NCBI GenBank assembly: GCA_035048495.1
Contig: CM068549.1
Location: forward strand, 5,129,822 to 5,193,821
Source of the DNA: Euptelea pleiosperma
Taxonomy: Eukaryota > Streptophyta > Magnoliopsida > Ranunculales > Eupteleaceae
Direction: 5' to 3'
Length of the DNA: 64,000 nt
Shown: positions 47,240 through 60,441 of the stretch, in pieces
Position numbering within the stretch: the stretch's first letter is position 1
Layout of the letters: each line of letters starts with the position of its first letter
Made by a program: the position numbers and the translations under genes
The notes under the pieces: generated by a model
Database searches by the model: none
Seen by the model: the letters and a program-made list of their open reading frames with translations, nothing else
What the model was told of the DNA's origin: nothing

Positions 47240-47375
47240 AAAATCGCAAGAGAATTCAACACACCTTGGGCGAACCCTATGAGGGATCCATGACACAAGG
47301 TCGAACCCTAAAGAGGGATCCAAGACACTTGGCCGAACTCTATGAGAGATCCAAGACACATGGGTGGGATCCCCA
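47240..47375. repeat. Short tandem repeats in LTR F
   Basis: Three or four diverged copies of a unit of about 40 bp built on CGAACCCTATGAGGGATCC and CAAGACAC. Confidence 0.6.
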
Positions 47376-47479
47376 TGCATACAAGTATGGGTCAAACCAT
47401 CTAGGGTTTTAATCAAATAATAAGGGCTAAACTCCTTAATAGTTAATAAGTAATGACCGAACCACTAAGGGTTTCCAAT

Positions 47480-48560
47480 GCCATTAATCGTCCAAAATTC
47501 AAAAAATAGGTAGTTCATAGAAAATATATTTTCTTTTAAAAATCATAACTAAATAAATATAAATTAGAAAAATACAAACTCAATGGATTTGAAGACTATA
47601 TTCACTGAGGTTTCTATTAAAAATAAATTCAAAAATAATTATTCCTAAAATCGAAGTCGCAATTCTTAAAGAAGTAAAATGTACAGAATCTGAAATTCTG
47701 AGTTTTAAAAAAATTGTCAGTACATCTTAAAAAAATTACAACTAAATAAATACATATCCTAAAATATAAAATTAACGGATCTGGAAAATAGATTCACATA
47801 GGTTTATAGAAAAAATAAATAAATAAATATTTAGTTTTAAAATATATGTGTAAATCATCTTAAAAAAATTACAACTAAATAAATACATATCCTAAAATAT
47901 AAAATTAACGGATCTGGAAAATAGATTCACATAGGTTTATAGAAAAAATAAATAAATAAATATTTAGTTTTAAAATATATGTGTAAATCCTTAATCAACT
48001 GGACCGTATAGAATCTAGAATTCTGGATCTTACAGAAACGTCCAGCACATTATAAAAATTATAACTAAATAAATAAATATCAGAAAAATACAAACTCAAC
48101 TAATTTGAAAACTAAATTTATAGAGGTATCTATGAAAAATAATTATAAAAATATTCTAATTTAAAATATAGATCGAAATCTTTAATGAACTACACTATAC
48201 AAAATCTAAAATTCTGAGTTTTATAGAAAAGTACATTACCTTTGAAAAATCATAACTTAATAAATAAAAATCTGAAAAATACATATATAATGTATTTAAA
48301 AAATAAATTAATAGAGATATCTATAAAAATTAATTATAAAAATATTTAGATTTAAAATATAGATCAAAATCTTTAATTAAATAGACCGTACAGAATCTGA
48401 AATTCTGAGTTGTGAAAAAAATGATGACCCCTTAGAAAAATCATAACTAAATAAATATAAATCATAAAAATACAAACTCAACTGTTTTGGAAAATAGATT
48501 CATAGAGGGTTTTAGGAAAAATAATTAGAAAAATATTTAGATCCTAAAAATATCACAAAA
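47480..48560. repeat. Tandem array of about 185-194 bp units in LTR F
   Basis: Landmarks such as AGAATCTGAAATTCTGAG recur near 47690, 48008, 48196 and 48390. Each unit also has AACTAAATAAAT and AAAATATAGATC blocks. The copies are diverged. A recent exact 133-bp duplication lies inside it. Confidence 0.75.
47723..47988. repeat. Exact 133-bp tandem duplication
   Basis: 47723-47855 is repeated without visible change at 47856-47988. This explains the longer first interval in the array. Confidence 0.9.
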
Positions 48561-51020
48561 ATTATAAAAAGATGGCTATCGGTTATGGGTGCCAAATATA
48601 AGTCATGGCCAAATCCATCATAGTGGCACCAAATAATGATTAACTCAAGAAAAATATACTAAATCATGCCAAAATTAATTTATAGTTAAGATCTACCATT
48701 ATATAAAGAATGAAAAATAATAACTTGAAGAAGAACAAGCATAGGATGGATCAAGCACACTTACCTTAAGGTTTCTTGAACTTTAATAAAAATTGAAAGT
48801 TTCTTCAAATTTGAAAGTCGTTGGATCGTCATTTCTTCGAAGTATGTTCTTCTATTCGGAGTCCCCGCCAATTCTCCCTTCTTGCTCGAGTACAATCGAT
48901 CCCAGGATGAATGTTTAATGGAGATTTTTCTATTCTTTACTGAAGTTTGGGTTTGTGAAATCTTCTAAAGCTTTAAGGTTTTCATAAATAGGTTTAGGGA
49001 ATGATTATGATTTCTATTTTAATAAAATTTATAACTATCAAAAGGATGACCTTTTAAACCCTCAAAAATCTATATTTTACATTATTAATGGGTTAGAAAT
49101 GGGTCAAAGCCCATCTATATCAACTAGGCTTCATTTAGATTATTATTAAACCCAAAAGGCTTCTATATTGGCCATACAATCATAATACAAATAATTATTC
49201 ATTAATTTAATTAAACTATATTATATAATTTAAAAGTTGATACATCAAGGTATTGACACATGTCACACACATAAAATAGTCTAAATACATAAAAATTCAA
49301 TGTCCTCACTCCCTTCATCCATGGTGGCGAATGACTCATCGATCTCACCTGTAGAGTAAGTCGGTTGAAAACCGTGAGCGATGACGCCCAGTAATTCAAT
49401 GTGTACCATGGTGTACAGATGAATATATGTACAGACATAAGCAATAAATGATCACGATGAAGATGATATCAATAGTCATAAATAATGGCATAAGAATAAT
49501 GCACCATAAAAAAATTAATTATTAGAGTTTTCACTTTTCACTTAACCCGACTAACGAGAGATTTTTAAATCAATCCGACCAACGGATTGACTGTTGATCC
49601 GACCAACGGTCAAAATAATGGACCGACCAACAGTCGAGAATAATGGACCAATGATCAAAAAAGATTTTCTTTCTCATCTTCTCATTCAGTCATCGTAAGT
49701 GATAATGAAAATATATGGATGATCATAGAAAATAACATTATCAAAAAAGTCACATTAACATGGTAATGAACATAATTGAATCTTATATCAAAAGAAGCAC
49801 ATTTAGTCATAGATCAACATAGTTTAGAATAAGATCAATCACATCATGTTGAGGTTCATAGATTCACATAAACATAGATTAATACAATCATAACACCACA
49901 ATAAAAAATACACCAATGAACACAAATTGAATATTAAAGTAATTTATTTGTGTATAGTACTTACATTTTTTTCTTTTTTATTGACTCGAGCACTCTTTCT
50001 TCAATAATGAAAGAGGAACCAGAGTTTTTGAGAGAGATTTCGGTTAAGACATTTGTTTTCACTATTGGAGCTTTTTTAATGTTGTCCAAAATCTTTCATT
50101 CATTTGCTAAAAATAAAAGATGTTTTATAACAAATCTTTAGTAATTCTTTTTATATCATTCTTTTAAAAGTAAATATTTTTTCAAATTAAATAATTATTT
50201 AATATAACTTGGTAAGTTTCTATTAATTATTCAGCAATGAATTATTTTTAATGTTAGAATTTTCTATTTACTTATTATTACAAGGTTTCCAAGAATGAAG
50301 AGTAAGAATCTTTGTTTATTGACTAATTATTGAATTTTGTATAGAAATATTTCTTGACATATCAAATAGTTAAATGTTGATTTCCATTTAGGATTGATGT
50401 TTTCTAGTTGTCATATCAATTGTCAAAAGTGTAGGATTTCTAGCTAAAATCATTAAAAGTAATGTTGTGTTACATTATTACTAAAATCAACCCATGATTA
50501 AAGGTTTCTAAAATTTTAAATTTTTAACACTTAATTTTCTTAAAAGATAAAATAAGTATTGTACCTTACCAAGTATGAAATACAAAAAATTTATTATAAA
50601 TTGAATTGGATCATTTACATTATTAAGATGATATGGCATTTTTATTTTTTATTTAATTAGTTAATTATTAATTTTAGAAAAATACTTCTCTTCACTTAAT
50701 ATTACTAATACGACATTATTATACCTTATATGAACTTACACACCAATTATATGGTCTACAAGAAATGTACCCTACTCTAAATACTCCGTAGGATCTACTC
50801 CAACCCAATTTAATTATAAAAAAATATTGAATTACGCGTAAATTCACTTATTGAGTTAATTAGTGCATTATAGATGTTCAATCACAAAAATCCTAAAATT
50901 ACCATTCTATTATCCGAATTTTCCTTGCTAGAATCCTTAAGTCAAAAATTTGCTAGTTAATGACCAAATTATGCTTATAAATTAAATTAATACTCTAAAT
51001 AAAAGTTCAGGGTATTACAA

Positions 51021-51045
51021 CCTACCCCCCTTAAAAGAGTTTCAT
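51021..51045 (-). other. Polypurine tract of element E
   Basis: The minus strand carries a purine-rich run ending TTTAAGGGGGGTAGG just before the LTR start. Confidence 0.65.
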
Positions 51046-51241
51046 CCCTAAAATTAAATTTTACTATGTTACTACTGCATACTCTAATCCTAGGTCTCAT
51101 ATATTTTCTATTTCGTTAAAATGTCGAATATGTGTATAAATTATGAATTTTACAAATCATACAATTAAGTTAATAGTCCAAGTACATCAGAGTTCAATAT
51201 AGAGTAGTAGCGTCTACCAATATTATCCTAATGGTCGCATT

Positions 51242-51550
51242 CTTATTTAAACTAGGACCAACTCTGTTTACAGGGCCAACCTTGTTTATGAGACCAATCG
51301 ATTTTTTTTTGGACCAACCCTTTTTTTTATGTGGGACCAACCCCTTTTTTTTCTGGGACCAACACCTTTTATTGTATGTGGGACCAACTTCTTTTTTTTG
51401 TATGTGGGACTGGCCCTTCTTTTTTTGTCGGACTAACCCTTTTTTTGTGGGACCAACCCCTTTTTTTTTCTTGGGACCAACCCTTTTTTTTTATAGGACC
51501 AACCCTTTTATTTTTTTTATTACCAACCCTTCTATTTTGTAGGACCAGCT
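51242..51550. repeat. GGGACCAACCCCTTTTTTTT minisatellite
   Basis: About fourteen units of 19-26 bp, each a GGGACCAACCC core followed by a T run. The two overlapping reading frames here simply translate this repeat. Confidence 0.9.
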
Positions 51551-51945
51551 TGTACTTTCAATAGCATCATCAATATGCACTAATCTCAACATTAAGAATA
51601 GATATCAATTATCTATACCATGACCACCAAGCTAATAACCCAGATCTGACTCGTAACAATTTCTCGTAGATGTCTAAATGATAACTCTCGGGTCCCCATC
51701 TTTTTCTCTCTTAAGGAACCCATAAAAGTCAAAATTATTATCCAAACGATAAAGATATGTTTTCAACAAAAATAAATAAAATACAGATAACATATTATAA
51801 ATAATTAATGACAACAACAGGATCAAAAAATTTATCCTACAGTTCCATGTCACTATATATTGATCTAACAGTTCACAAGTAGTTACACACAATTACATTA
51901 TGCATAGACCCATTACACACAAATCCCTAGCTGTCTGAAGCCTAT

Positions 51946-51957
51946 GTTCTGATACCA
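51946..51957 (-). other. Primer binding site of element E
   Basis: The minus strand reads TGGTATCAGAAC, 11 of 12 to the initiator-Met type site, three bases from the LTR. Confidence 0.75.
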
Positions 51958-51960
51958 TTC

Positions 51961-52690
51961 TATCACAACCTAAATTCGGGTGTCCAAACCCAAACCGAAT
52001 GCCCGTGAATCAATTTGTTTACCCAAGATCCAAGATGCGATAAAAAGAAATAATTTGAAATACTCCAAAATAATTTAAAATATTTAATAAATTAAAATAT
52101 TCTTTTTTAAAATTTTATTTTTTTATATGGTAAAACACTAATTTAATGGGTTGGGAGAATAGCATTGAAGAAAAAATATGTTATGGCTATTCTTGAGTAT
52201 ATACATAGATTCAACGATTTAGAAAATGGTCCATATCTTTCAAATGAATTATTATTTCACTAACTAAGAAATTGACACACAAAAAATCTCACCCAATATC
52301 TACTCACAAAAATTCTACGCATCAAATCAAATTAACCATTCAATCTCGTTATCGAAGGATAATTATATTATGATGGAAAACATGCATCCGTCTATTTGTT
52401 CTTCAATAAAATTATCTTATTATATGATCAAATATTCTCAAATACATTAAAGTAAAATAAATGACTGAATTTAGATCTCCATATTCAAATCCAAATTTTC
52501 TTTGAATTCAATGTCCTCAATCCTTTCATCCATGGTAGCGAATGACTCATCAATCTCACCTGTAGAGTAAGTCGGTTGAAAATCGTGAGCAATGACGCCC
52601 AGTAATTCCACGTGTGCCATGGTGTACAGACGAATATATGTACAGACATAAGCAATAAATGATCACGGGGAAGATGATATCAATAGTTTG
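51961..52690 (-). repeat. 5' LTR of element E, truncated
   Basis: It matches the left LTR of E piecewise. Similarity ends near 52690, where fragment G begins. Confidence 0.7.
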
Positions 52691-54518
52691 TTGAATTTCA
52701 TCGTTAATTTGATTTGGTCGATGCAAACTTTTGAGTCATTGAATTTTTGCATGAACTATTTAAAGAGTGTTATCCAAAAAGAGAGTGGGTTTTCACTCAA
52801 TGGTATTTACTTAGTCCTTCAAGAAAACGAAAGGATGGATGTTACAGATTTTGAAGATTGAATGGTATGCATGATCGCTAGTATGTTTGAAGGTGTGGGA
52901 TGCTTAGGTGACCCCGAAATTGTGGATTTGTAGACTTATGGATTTGGATTTTTGTTTGGGTGCCCAAGTGGACCCGGGGGTCCCACTATGGACCCAATCA
53001 TATTGGTTAGTTTTAGATGAGATTTGGACAGATGGATTACGAGGTTGAGGCCCCTACTAGCATACACGCATGTCAGAGTGCTAGGTGATCAAATAAATTA
53101 ACGAAATGAAAATAAAAGATTTTCTGAAAGTTGATAAAGATATTTTAAATTAGAAATAAAAGTGAAAGTTAATAAAGATATTTTAAATTAAAAATAAAAG
53201 CTTTAGCAAGCTTGGGGTTATATATATTATATGTAGCAGGGTGAATTAGAAGGGTCAGTAAATTCTTAGATAGAGGCGGTACCTATGTGTTCCATTGATA
53301 GGATGGGGTATCATTAGAACCATGGGATATTAGCAACTATCCTAGAGTTTCAGTTCTTCTGAGGAACTCAGTATGATGCATTGTTTACGATGGATTAGCT
53401 AAGGGTTACACTACACACCTGATAGGCATTTAGAAGTGGGGCATGATTGAACTCTGCCCGAACTTTCTTTAGATCTATAGAAAGTCTGCAGTCGTCGAAC
53501 GTTTAGCCGACGTGATAATGTAGGCCAACGGCGACCTGAGCCAGAAACGTGGGGTGACCAGCGCCCGATGAATTCGATGGATGTCAAACGGCAGTTCCCA
53601 GGCCAAAAAAATCATGACAGGTGAAAACCGCGCAGCCCGCATTAAGGGGCTAACGATGGTGTCCCACATCGGTGAATTTTGGGATAAGCCTCGACCGGGG
53701 CAGGTATACTGGTCGTAGCCTAAGGTGAAATCTCTTTAAATTTTGCATCATCAAAACTATTATCTATATGTTATTATGGATAACATGCTGGCAGAATTGA
53801 GCTTTGAGTTATATGATTGTGACGTTGCTTATCGGAGTTTTATTCTCAGTACACTATTATTGTTTGAAATGCAAGTTTTTATATTATTGTTTTTCGAGTA
53901 CAGTAACTATATGTCAATGGACTATGCATGTTACTGCCTTATGATTTTTGTTTTCATATTTTTATCAGTTGTTTTTCCCTAGAGATGAAATCATGAGTAG
54001 TTTAAACCACATCCCAACTACTAAAAGCTCACCCACCCCCAAACTTTTTGCAGAGAATCGATGAGAGTTTGGCAAACAAAGAGAATGACTGGAGGTTTTT
54101 CAATTAAAGAGACTTGGATATGGTCAGAAAGACAATGTTCGTAGGATTTGCTCCTATTAGGTATAGATTTATTTCTCCTTTGAGAATTAACTCTGTTACT
54201 TTGAATTATTGTATATGGAAAATAGAATCACAACATAATATATGTGTATAATCATACCTTAACTTATACTTTATCTCATGTATTGGACAACTATTTAGAA
54301 TCTAGAAAAAAAAATTTGTCCTAAAATTTTCATCAAATGATAGAAAATTCATCGTGTTGACAATATCCTAGAATATAATACTTGAGACCCAATTTCCACT
54401 GCTGACCAGCGTTTGGAGTTATCATTATAACTCCGGAGTGTAGTGCTTGTATGGATAAGAGGACTGTTAGGTGAACCATTCACACCTCGAGATCTATGTC
54501 AGATTTCGGGGCATGACA
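52691..54518 (+). repeat. LTR-like fragment G
   Basis: It ends TTTCGGGGCATGACA, the same type of terminus as LTR F but in the opposite orientation. A 5' boundary is not obvious. No coding region with family support was found in 1.8 kb. Confidence 0.4.
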
Positions 54519-56320
54519 GCCTGTAACCTGCTGTCTCACCTCCTCGCCTTTAGATAGGATCTCTAACCAAAGCTATAGCAATGTTTGCAACCATCGTTCA
54601 AGCCTCCTCCAACCATTTACATCCTATCCATCAGATCTCACTATTGTTACCCCCCCCCACTTAGAACTTGGGATCCTCCACTACAACTGTGTCACTTCAA
54701 GAGCAGATCTGAAACCGTGAGAAACCACCGCCCAGAACCAGCAAGATCCAGTGAAGTCGTCTAAAAGTTCTGCAACGTACCTGCAACTCTACTCCTTCAC
54801 CACGAACCAGCAGCCATCCATCAATCTAGTGTTTCAAATGTGGTGATCCATCCTCAAACCTGTACCATCGTTTCTTCTCCATTGCCGGAAGATTTGCAGA
54901 CCTCCAACTTCCAGGAACCAGCAACCATATCACTAGTAAGCTATTTGAAACCAGTGCCTCCTCTTGATTTCCTACTCCTTCAACCCACCTTCAAGAGATA
55001 GTATGAAGCTACACCACAGTCCATCATTGCAGCAACGTACCGCTAGAGCATGAACCAGTCGTGGTTGTAACAGCAATCTTTTCCGCCCAGTGCACCTCAT
55101 GATCACCACACCGCCTCCTCACGTCCATCTTGGATAATCGTTTATCCCCTCTCTCCTTGCCTCTTGTTGTTTGTAACAGGAGCAGCTACCTGCAAGTTCG
55201 CTAGAAAACACCACTGCAACTTCCACTGTGGAGATTTAGATCTCCAAACGTCTGCAACTCCCCACCATTACTGCCTAAACTTCCACTTGTTGGCTGAACC
55301 AGCAAGGTTAACCACCAAACAACAAGTTTCAACGTGGATATCTGTATCATGTGAAGATCTCTCTTCACCTCCTTAACGCTGTAAGCACCAACCTCAATCC
55401 TATACAATCACCAGCACCTTCCCTCCCGCAGCAAAGCACGCTCTCTCTCCTTGCATACTTGCGCTTGCATCTCACCAACTAGCGTGCACCAGCACACGTC
55501 CTCCTGCAACATGCACCGCCTGAACCCTCAATTGCATGCACTAAACCAAGCCATGTGAACTTCTCACCCACGTGAGCAACGTTGATGCATTTGCAATCTC
55601 TGCTCCACACACTAGTGCAGCCCTTCTCATTTGCCGCTCTATGCGTACTTGCTGCTTGCAACTCCCTCCTTTATGCGCTGGGATTTCTCTTGGATTAATC
55701 TCATCTCCAATGGTAAGTTGGCAAGGTATTCTTCTTCCTCTCCAAAGGTGTGACTTTCTCTTTCATCTCTCTACTTTCTCTCCCTAGGTCTTTAGTCTTC
55801 ACTTTTCTCTCTCTAGAACCATCATTCTCTACATCTCTCTCTACTTTCCCTCTCTAAAACCCTCTTTCTCTCTCTAAGTCTTGTTTATCTCACTTTCTCT
55901 CTCTAATTACTTTCTAATTTTCTCTCTCTAAATTGCTTTTGAGTTTCATTTCAATTGTTTGCTTTCTAAATTAGCGTTTGCTTTATTTGTTAAATTTCTG
56001 TAAACTCGTTTGATCATTCAATAAATTGAGTTGAATTTTATTATTTTGGTATTTTCTATTTTTTTTTATTCTTGCTCACATAGTTCATTAATCTCACTCC
56101 AAAAGAATGTTTTAAAAATCGATCACATCACCATTCCATCCTTTTTAGTAGATTTCTGTTATTATAGTTCTTATTTGCCCTAACCCCGAGTGTGGACGAT
56201 ATCCGACACGAGCCACTGTACAAGTCTGTATTTTTACAGGATTTAAAGTGAACTGGAATTACAAATATTATTGAAATCTAGGGTTTCCGATCCGACGACA
56301 CAGAAAAAACCTTAATTTCA
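54519..56320 (+). repeat. 3' part of Athila-family LTR-7
   Basis: GC-rich GCAACTCC region, pyrimidine-rich tracts, conserved block near 56172-56218 and terminus AATTTCA at 56320. The 5' part is missing at the junction with G. The 3' end abuts copia D coding sequence, so it inserted there. Confidence 0.8.
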
Positions 56321-58010
56321 ACCCAAAAAATAATTTAAGGGCCAAGATCTTTCATAACAAATTTTGAGCCTAGCGCCATTATCAACCTTTGAAGATGAGC
56401 AGCACTATTACATGTAACTAGAATATCATCCACATATACCAGCAAAATTATTGATACACCTTGATGATGAAGAGTGAAAAGTGAGGAATTTGTTTTTCAT
56501 GCAACAAACCCGAGATCTTCAAGATAGTCGGAAAATCTTTGAAACCATGCATGAGGAGCTTGTTTCAAGCCATATAATGATTTATGCAAATGACAAACGT
56601 GTTTTAGAAAATTTGGATCTTCAAACCCGCATGGTTGTTTCATGTAAACTAATTTAGTAAGAATTCGGTGAAGGAAAGCATTTTGAACATCAAGTTGTCT
56701 CATAACCCAATGGTTCTGCAAAGCAAGAGCAAGAATTGTATGAACAGTGGTGTGTTTCACGACTGGACTAAACGTTTCACAATAATCGATCCCTTGTTGT
56801 TGATGAATATTGTTAGCAACCAGCCGTGCGTTATACCGTTCAATCAATCCATCATACCTCTTTTTAATTTTATATACCCATTTGTTGTTGAGAATATTCA
56901 TATCGCTAGATGGTGGGACTAGAGACCGAGTTCCATTTCGTTGAAGAGCATTGAATTCATAGCACATTGCAGCCCGCCATTCAGCACTTTTGTGGGCGTT
57001 TGAAAAACATGATGGCGCCTCAACATCTTGTGAACTTTGGATTGCCGAGAGTGCATACTTGGGATTGACTTTACATGTGCCTGATTTAGAGCGGATTACT
57101 ATTGAATGTGTGGACACAGCACTTGCCAAATCCATTGGTAAAGTAGAAGAGCTTGGGGCATTGGTCATGATATATGGCTCAGATTCACCATTAGGACTAA
57201 TAGGTAGGGATTGTGAGACCGTAATGGACGTTGACAAATTAGGAGAATTTGAAAATGTGGTAGTGGTTGGTGAAATACCTGATTGTGTTACCATTGGTGG
57301 TTGCACATACGGAATAACAATACCTGGCGAAGATGATTCCGACGGTTGAGTGAAAATAGATGTATCCGCCTTTTTCTTGAATGGAAACCCTAATTCATTG
57401 AAAATCACATGGCGAGAAAGACACACATGACCAGTTTCCATGTCCAAACAATGGTACCCTTGATGATGAAGTGAGTACCCTATGAAAACACATTGCTTAG
57501 ATCGCAGTTGCAATTTATTGTTATTGTAAGGACGTAAATATGGGAAACAAACGCAACCGAAAACTCTAAGGGTAGAGTAGTTTGGAGCATAATGAAATAA
57601 TTTCTCATATGGGGATATATAAGAAAATATTTTAGCAGGAATGCAATTAATCAAATACAACGATGTATTAAAAGCATCAACCCAATAGGTGGAAGGCCAT
57701 CCTGCTTGAGCCAAAAGTGTGAGGCCAGTGTCCAAAATATGCCTAAGTTTTCTTTCAGATGCTCCATTTTGTTCAAGTGTGTGAGGGCAAGACATGCAAT
57801 GAAAAATCCCATGGTGGGCGAGAAAACCATCGGATTGAATGGATTTAATACGGAATGAATGTAAAGTTTGAATTTTACAAGAGAGTTTATTTTCAACTGA
57901 AGCTTTAAATTTGACAAAAATATTAATTGCTTTATGCTTGTAACGCATTGGAAAAATCCAAGAATACTTAGAGTAATCAACCAGCCCCTGAAATTGTACT
58001 TCTTTATGAA
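56321..58010 (-). pseudogene. Copia D integrase and reverse transcriptase remnant
   Basis: The main frame 57948-56497 (about 483 codons) covers the integrase core (SCPHTLEQNGASERKLRHI, with the catalytic Glu), the integrase C-terminal part (CVFIGYS), a Ser/Pro-rich linker, and reverse transcriptase (NKWVYKIKKR, RQLDVQNAFL, SLYGLKQAPHAWFQRF). A stop ends the frame at 56497. Beyond it the same frame runs on to the catalytic YVDD at 56425-56436 and is cut at 56321 by LTR-7. Upstream, integrase starts mid-domain near 58010 and the region around the second catalytic Asp looks shortened. Gag, protease, RNase H and LTRs are not visible. Confidence 0.85.
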
Positions 58011-58401
58011 ATATTAAATAGCTATTGCTAATTTTGTAAGTGGACCGTGATTAGTTTATAATTTTTTTAGTTAAGAATGGTTGGTTGAAATTTTAGCTAA
58101 AAAGTTGGTTCAATTTCTAGTCTTGCTACAATATAATTTAAGGCATGAAATTGAAGTGGGATGCAATATATTCCACAACAATGACAATTTGGACTACTGT
58201 AACCATGTTTAGGAATATTGTTTATGTTTTTCCTTCTTGTTCTTTTTATCTGTTATTTTTTTATTTGGTTCTTAATGATATGATTGCTCTAGCATAGAAA
58301 CTTCTACATTCTATGTCACTTCAACCAACTACTAAAGCTTTTTATTTATAAGAAAATGTTTGCAAATATATATATGTTCAACTTGTGCTAGGCACACCGA
58401 T
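58011..58401. other. AT-rich spacer between copia D and the CACTA transposase
   Basis: No gene and no CACTA-type terminal repeat seen. Confidence 0.5.
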
Positions 58402-58749
58402 ATGGATAAGAGTTTGATGGAAATTGAGGATAGACGGCACTCTAAGTACCAAGATGGAGTTCAACAATTCTTAGAGTTTTCATATGCCCATATTGAACCA
58501 GGGGAAAAGATCCGGTGTCCGTGTGTTAAATGCAACAATGTCTATTTCCATACTCGGGATGATGTGGAATTTGTATTATAATGGTATAGTTAAGAGTTAT
58601 AATCTGTGGGTATTACATGGGGAGGAGTTTGAGTTGAGCACCGATGATGATTGTAATGAGCCCGTCGAAGAAGATGAAGATGATCACGATGACATGCAAG
58701 AACTGATACATGCATGATCATTACACCACAACAACCATAAATGCTTAGG

Positions 58750-59459
58750 CAGGGGAAGATTCTAACAACAATGGGAATGGAGTCCCTGAATGGGAAGCAG
58801 ATAAATTTATGAGATTGTTGAAGGATGTCAACCAGAAGTTGTATCCAGGTTGCGAGAAGTTCTCCAAGTTGTCATTCATTGTGAAGCTACTACACCTAAA
58901 GATACTTAATCATTGGAGCAACAAATCATTCATTATGTTGCTTGAGTTGTTGAAGGAGGCACTTCCCGATGGTGAGACGCTCTCCAACTCCTATTACAAG
59001 GCTAAAAAGATAATTCATAACCTGGGGCTTGACTATGTGAGGAGTCATACTTGCAAAAATGATTGTGTATTATTCTGGAAGGAGTACAAAGACAGACAAG
59101 AGTGTCCAGAATGCAAAGAGCCTAAATATAAATTTGATGATGGCAAACAAAATAAGATTTTTCAAAAAATCTTGCACTCTTTCCCACTAAAATTGAGGCT
59201 ACAAAAGTTGTTTCTTTCAAAGAAGATAGCATCAGATATGAGGTGGCACAAAGAGAAGTGCGTTGATGATAGGGTGTTGAGGCATCCAGCCGATGCTGAA
59301 ACATGGAAAGAATTTGATAAAATGCATAGCTGGTTTGCCCAAGATCCTCGTAATGTCAGGCTTGGGATAACAAGTGATGGATTCAGTCCCTTTTCAAACA
59401 TAAGCAATCCTCATAGCACATGGCTAGTTATTCTTGTGCCATACAACCTACCACCATGA
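58750..59459 (+). pseudogene. TNP2 N-terminal catalytic-region block
   Basis: It includes FMRLLKDVNQKLYPGCEKFS and ALPDGETLSNSYYKAKKI, both typical of plant TNP2 transposases, and a CX2C pair. It ends at a stop in the conserved PYNLPP segment. Confidence 0.8.
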
Positions 59460-59751
59460 AAATTTATGAAGTGTCATTTTTTCATTATGTCACTACTTAT
59501 TCTTGGACCCAAGTCTCTTGGAAATGACATTGACGTGTATTTGCAACCGTTGATAGATGAGTTGAAAGAGTTGTAGGAAGATGGCGTCCCGGCTTATGAT
59601 GCTTCCACAGGTACTAATTTTCAGTTGCATGCAGCGACGATATGGACTATTAATGACTACCCTGCATACGCCAACTTATTGGGATGGAGCACTAAAGGGT
59701 TTTTGGCTTGTCCTACTTGCAACAAAGAGACATCGAATATGTGGTTGAAGA

Positions 59752-60441
59752 ATGGAAAAAAAGACTTGTTATACGGGTCATCGTCGCATTTTACCAAGCG
59801 ATCATATATGGCGACGTAAGAAGAGCTCTTTTGATGGTAAAACAAAATTTTGGGAGACACCGAAGTCATTGTCTGACGACGATGTGCTTGAGCAATTAAG
59901 TCACATCGAACTGATTAAATTTGGGAAGACACAGTCGAAGAAAAGGAAGCATGACAAAGAATTAAATTGGAAAAAGCATAGTATTTTCTTCAAATTGCCT
60001 TATTGGAGAACCCTCAAACTGCGCCACAATTTGGATCTCATGCACAGAGAGAAAAACGTATGTGACAATGTTTTAGGTATGTTGATGAACATTAATGGTA
60101 AGACGAAGGACAACGTTAAGGCTCTTCTTGATTTGCAGGCCATGGGTATAAGGCATCAATTACACATGAAGCGTGATGATAATTCCTATAAAATGCCCCT
60201 TGCATTCTACACAATGTCCATGGCTGAGAAAAGTGATTTTTGCGAATTCCTAGCTTTAGTGAAGTTTCTTGACGGCTATGCCTCAAACATAACTCAATGT
60301 GTGAACATTAGAGAATATCGTATTGTAGGCATGAAGAGTCATGATTTCCATGTATTTTTACAACAATTACTCCTACTTGCAAAGGGAGAATGTCGTATTG
60401 CAGGCATGAACACTTATTGTTATTCTCGAAAAATCCCATGA
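59752..60441 (+). pseudogene. TNP2 C-terminal catalytic-region block
   Basis: GHRRILPSDHIWR, then FFKLPYWRTLKLRHNLDLMH and a KNVCDN motif. It is frameshifted relative to the upstream block. A duplicated CGTATTG-AGGCATGAA string (about 60318 and 60393) marks the place where the middle of the C-terminal region has been lost. Confidence 0.8.

Larger units (their letters stand above)
46271..49258 (-). mobile_element. Solo LTR F, inserted in the LTR of E
   Basis: On the minus strand it begins TGTCAATACC at 49258 and ends GGGGCGTGACA at 46271, 2988 bp. The termini resemble those of plant chromovirus LTRs, but there is no coding sequence to confirm this. The same 15-bp string ATTGACACATGTCAC occurs at both edges (46262-46276 and 49252-49266). 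It contains tandem repeats. Confidence 0.6.
45957..51019 (-). repeat. 3' LTR of element E, split by solo LTR F
   Basis: 45957-46270 matches 51961-52275, and 49265-49480 matches about 52500-52690. The LTR starts TGTAATACCC on the minus strand at 51019. Solo LTR F (46271-49258) divides it. About 170 bp found in the right LTR are missing here next to F. Confidence 0.7.
51020..51960 (-). mobile_element. Interior of non-coding LTR element E
   Basis: Only 941 bp between polypurine tract and primer site. No protein-coding capacity is seen. About a third is the minisatellite at 51242-51550. A short interior with LTRs of about 2 kb fits a non-autonomous element. Confidence 0.6.

Noticed and set aside
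51231..51564. Two overlapping frames (103 and 77 codons) rich in Phe, Leu and Pro
   Set aside because: Both are translations of the GGGACCAACCC plus poly-T minisatellite.
53743..53982. 79-codon frame with hydrophobic stretches suggesting a small membrane protein
   Set aside because: AT-rich LTR-like sequence with Phe and Leu codons by composition; no family pattern or neighbouring gene.
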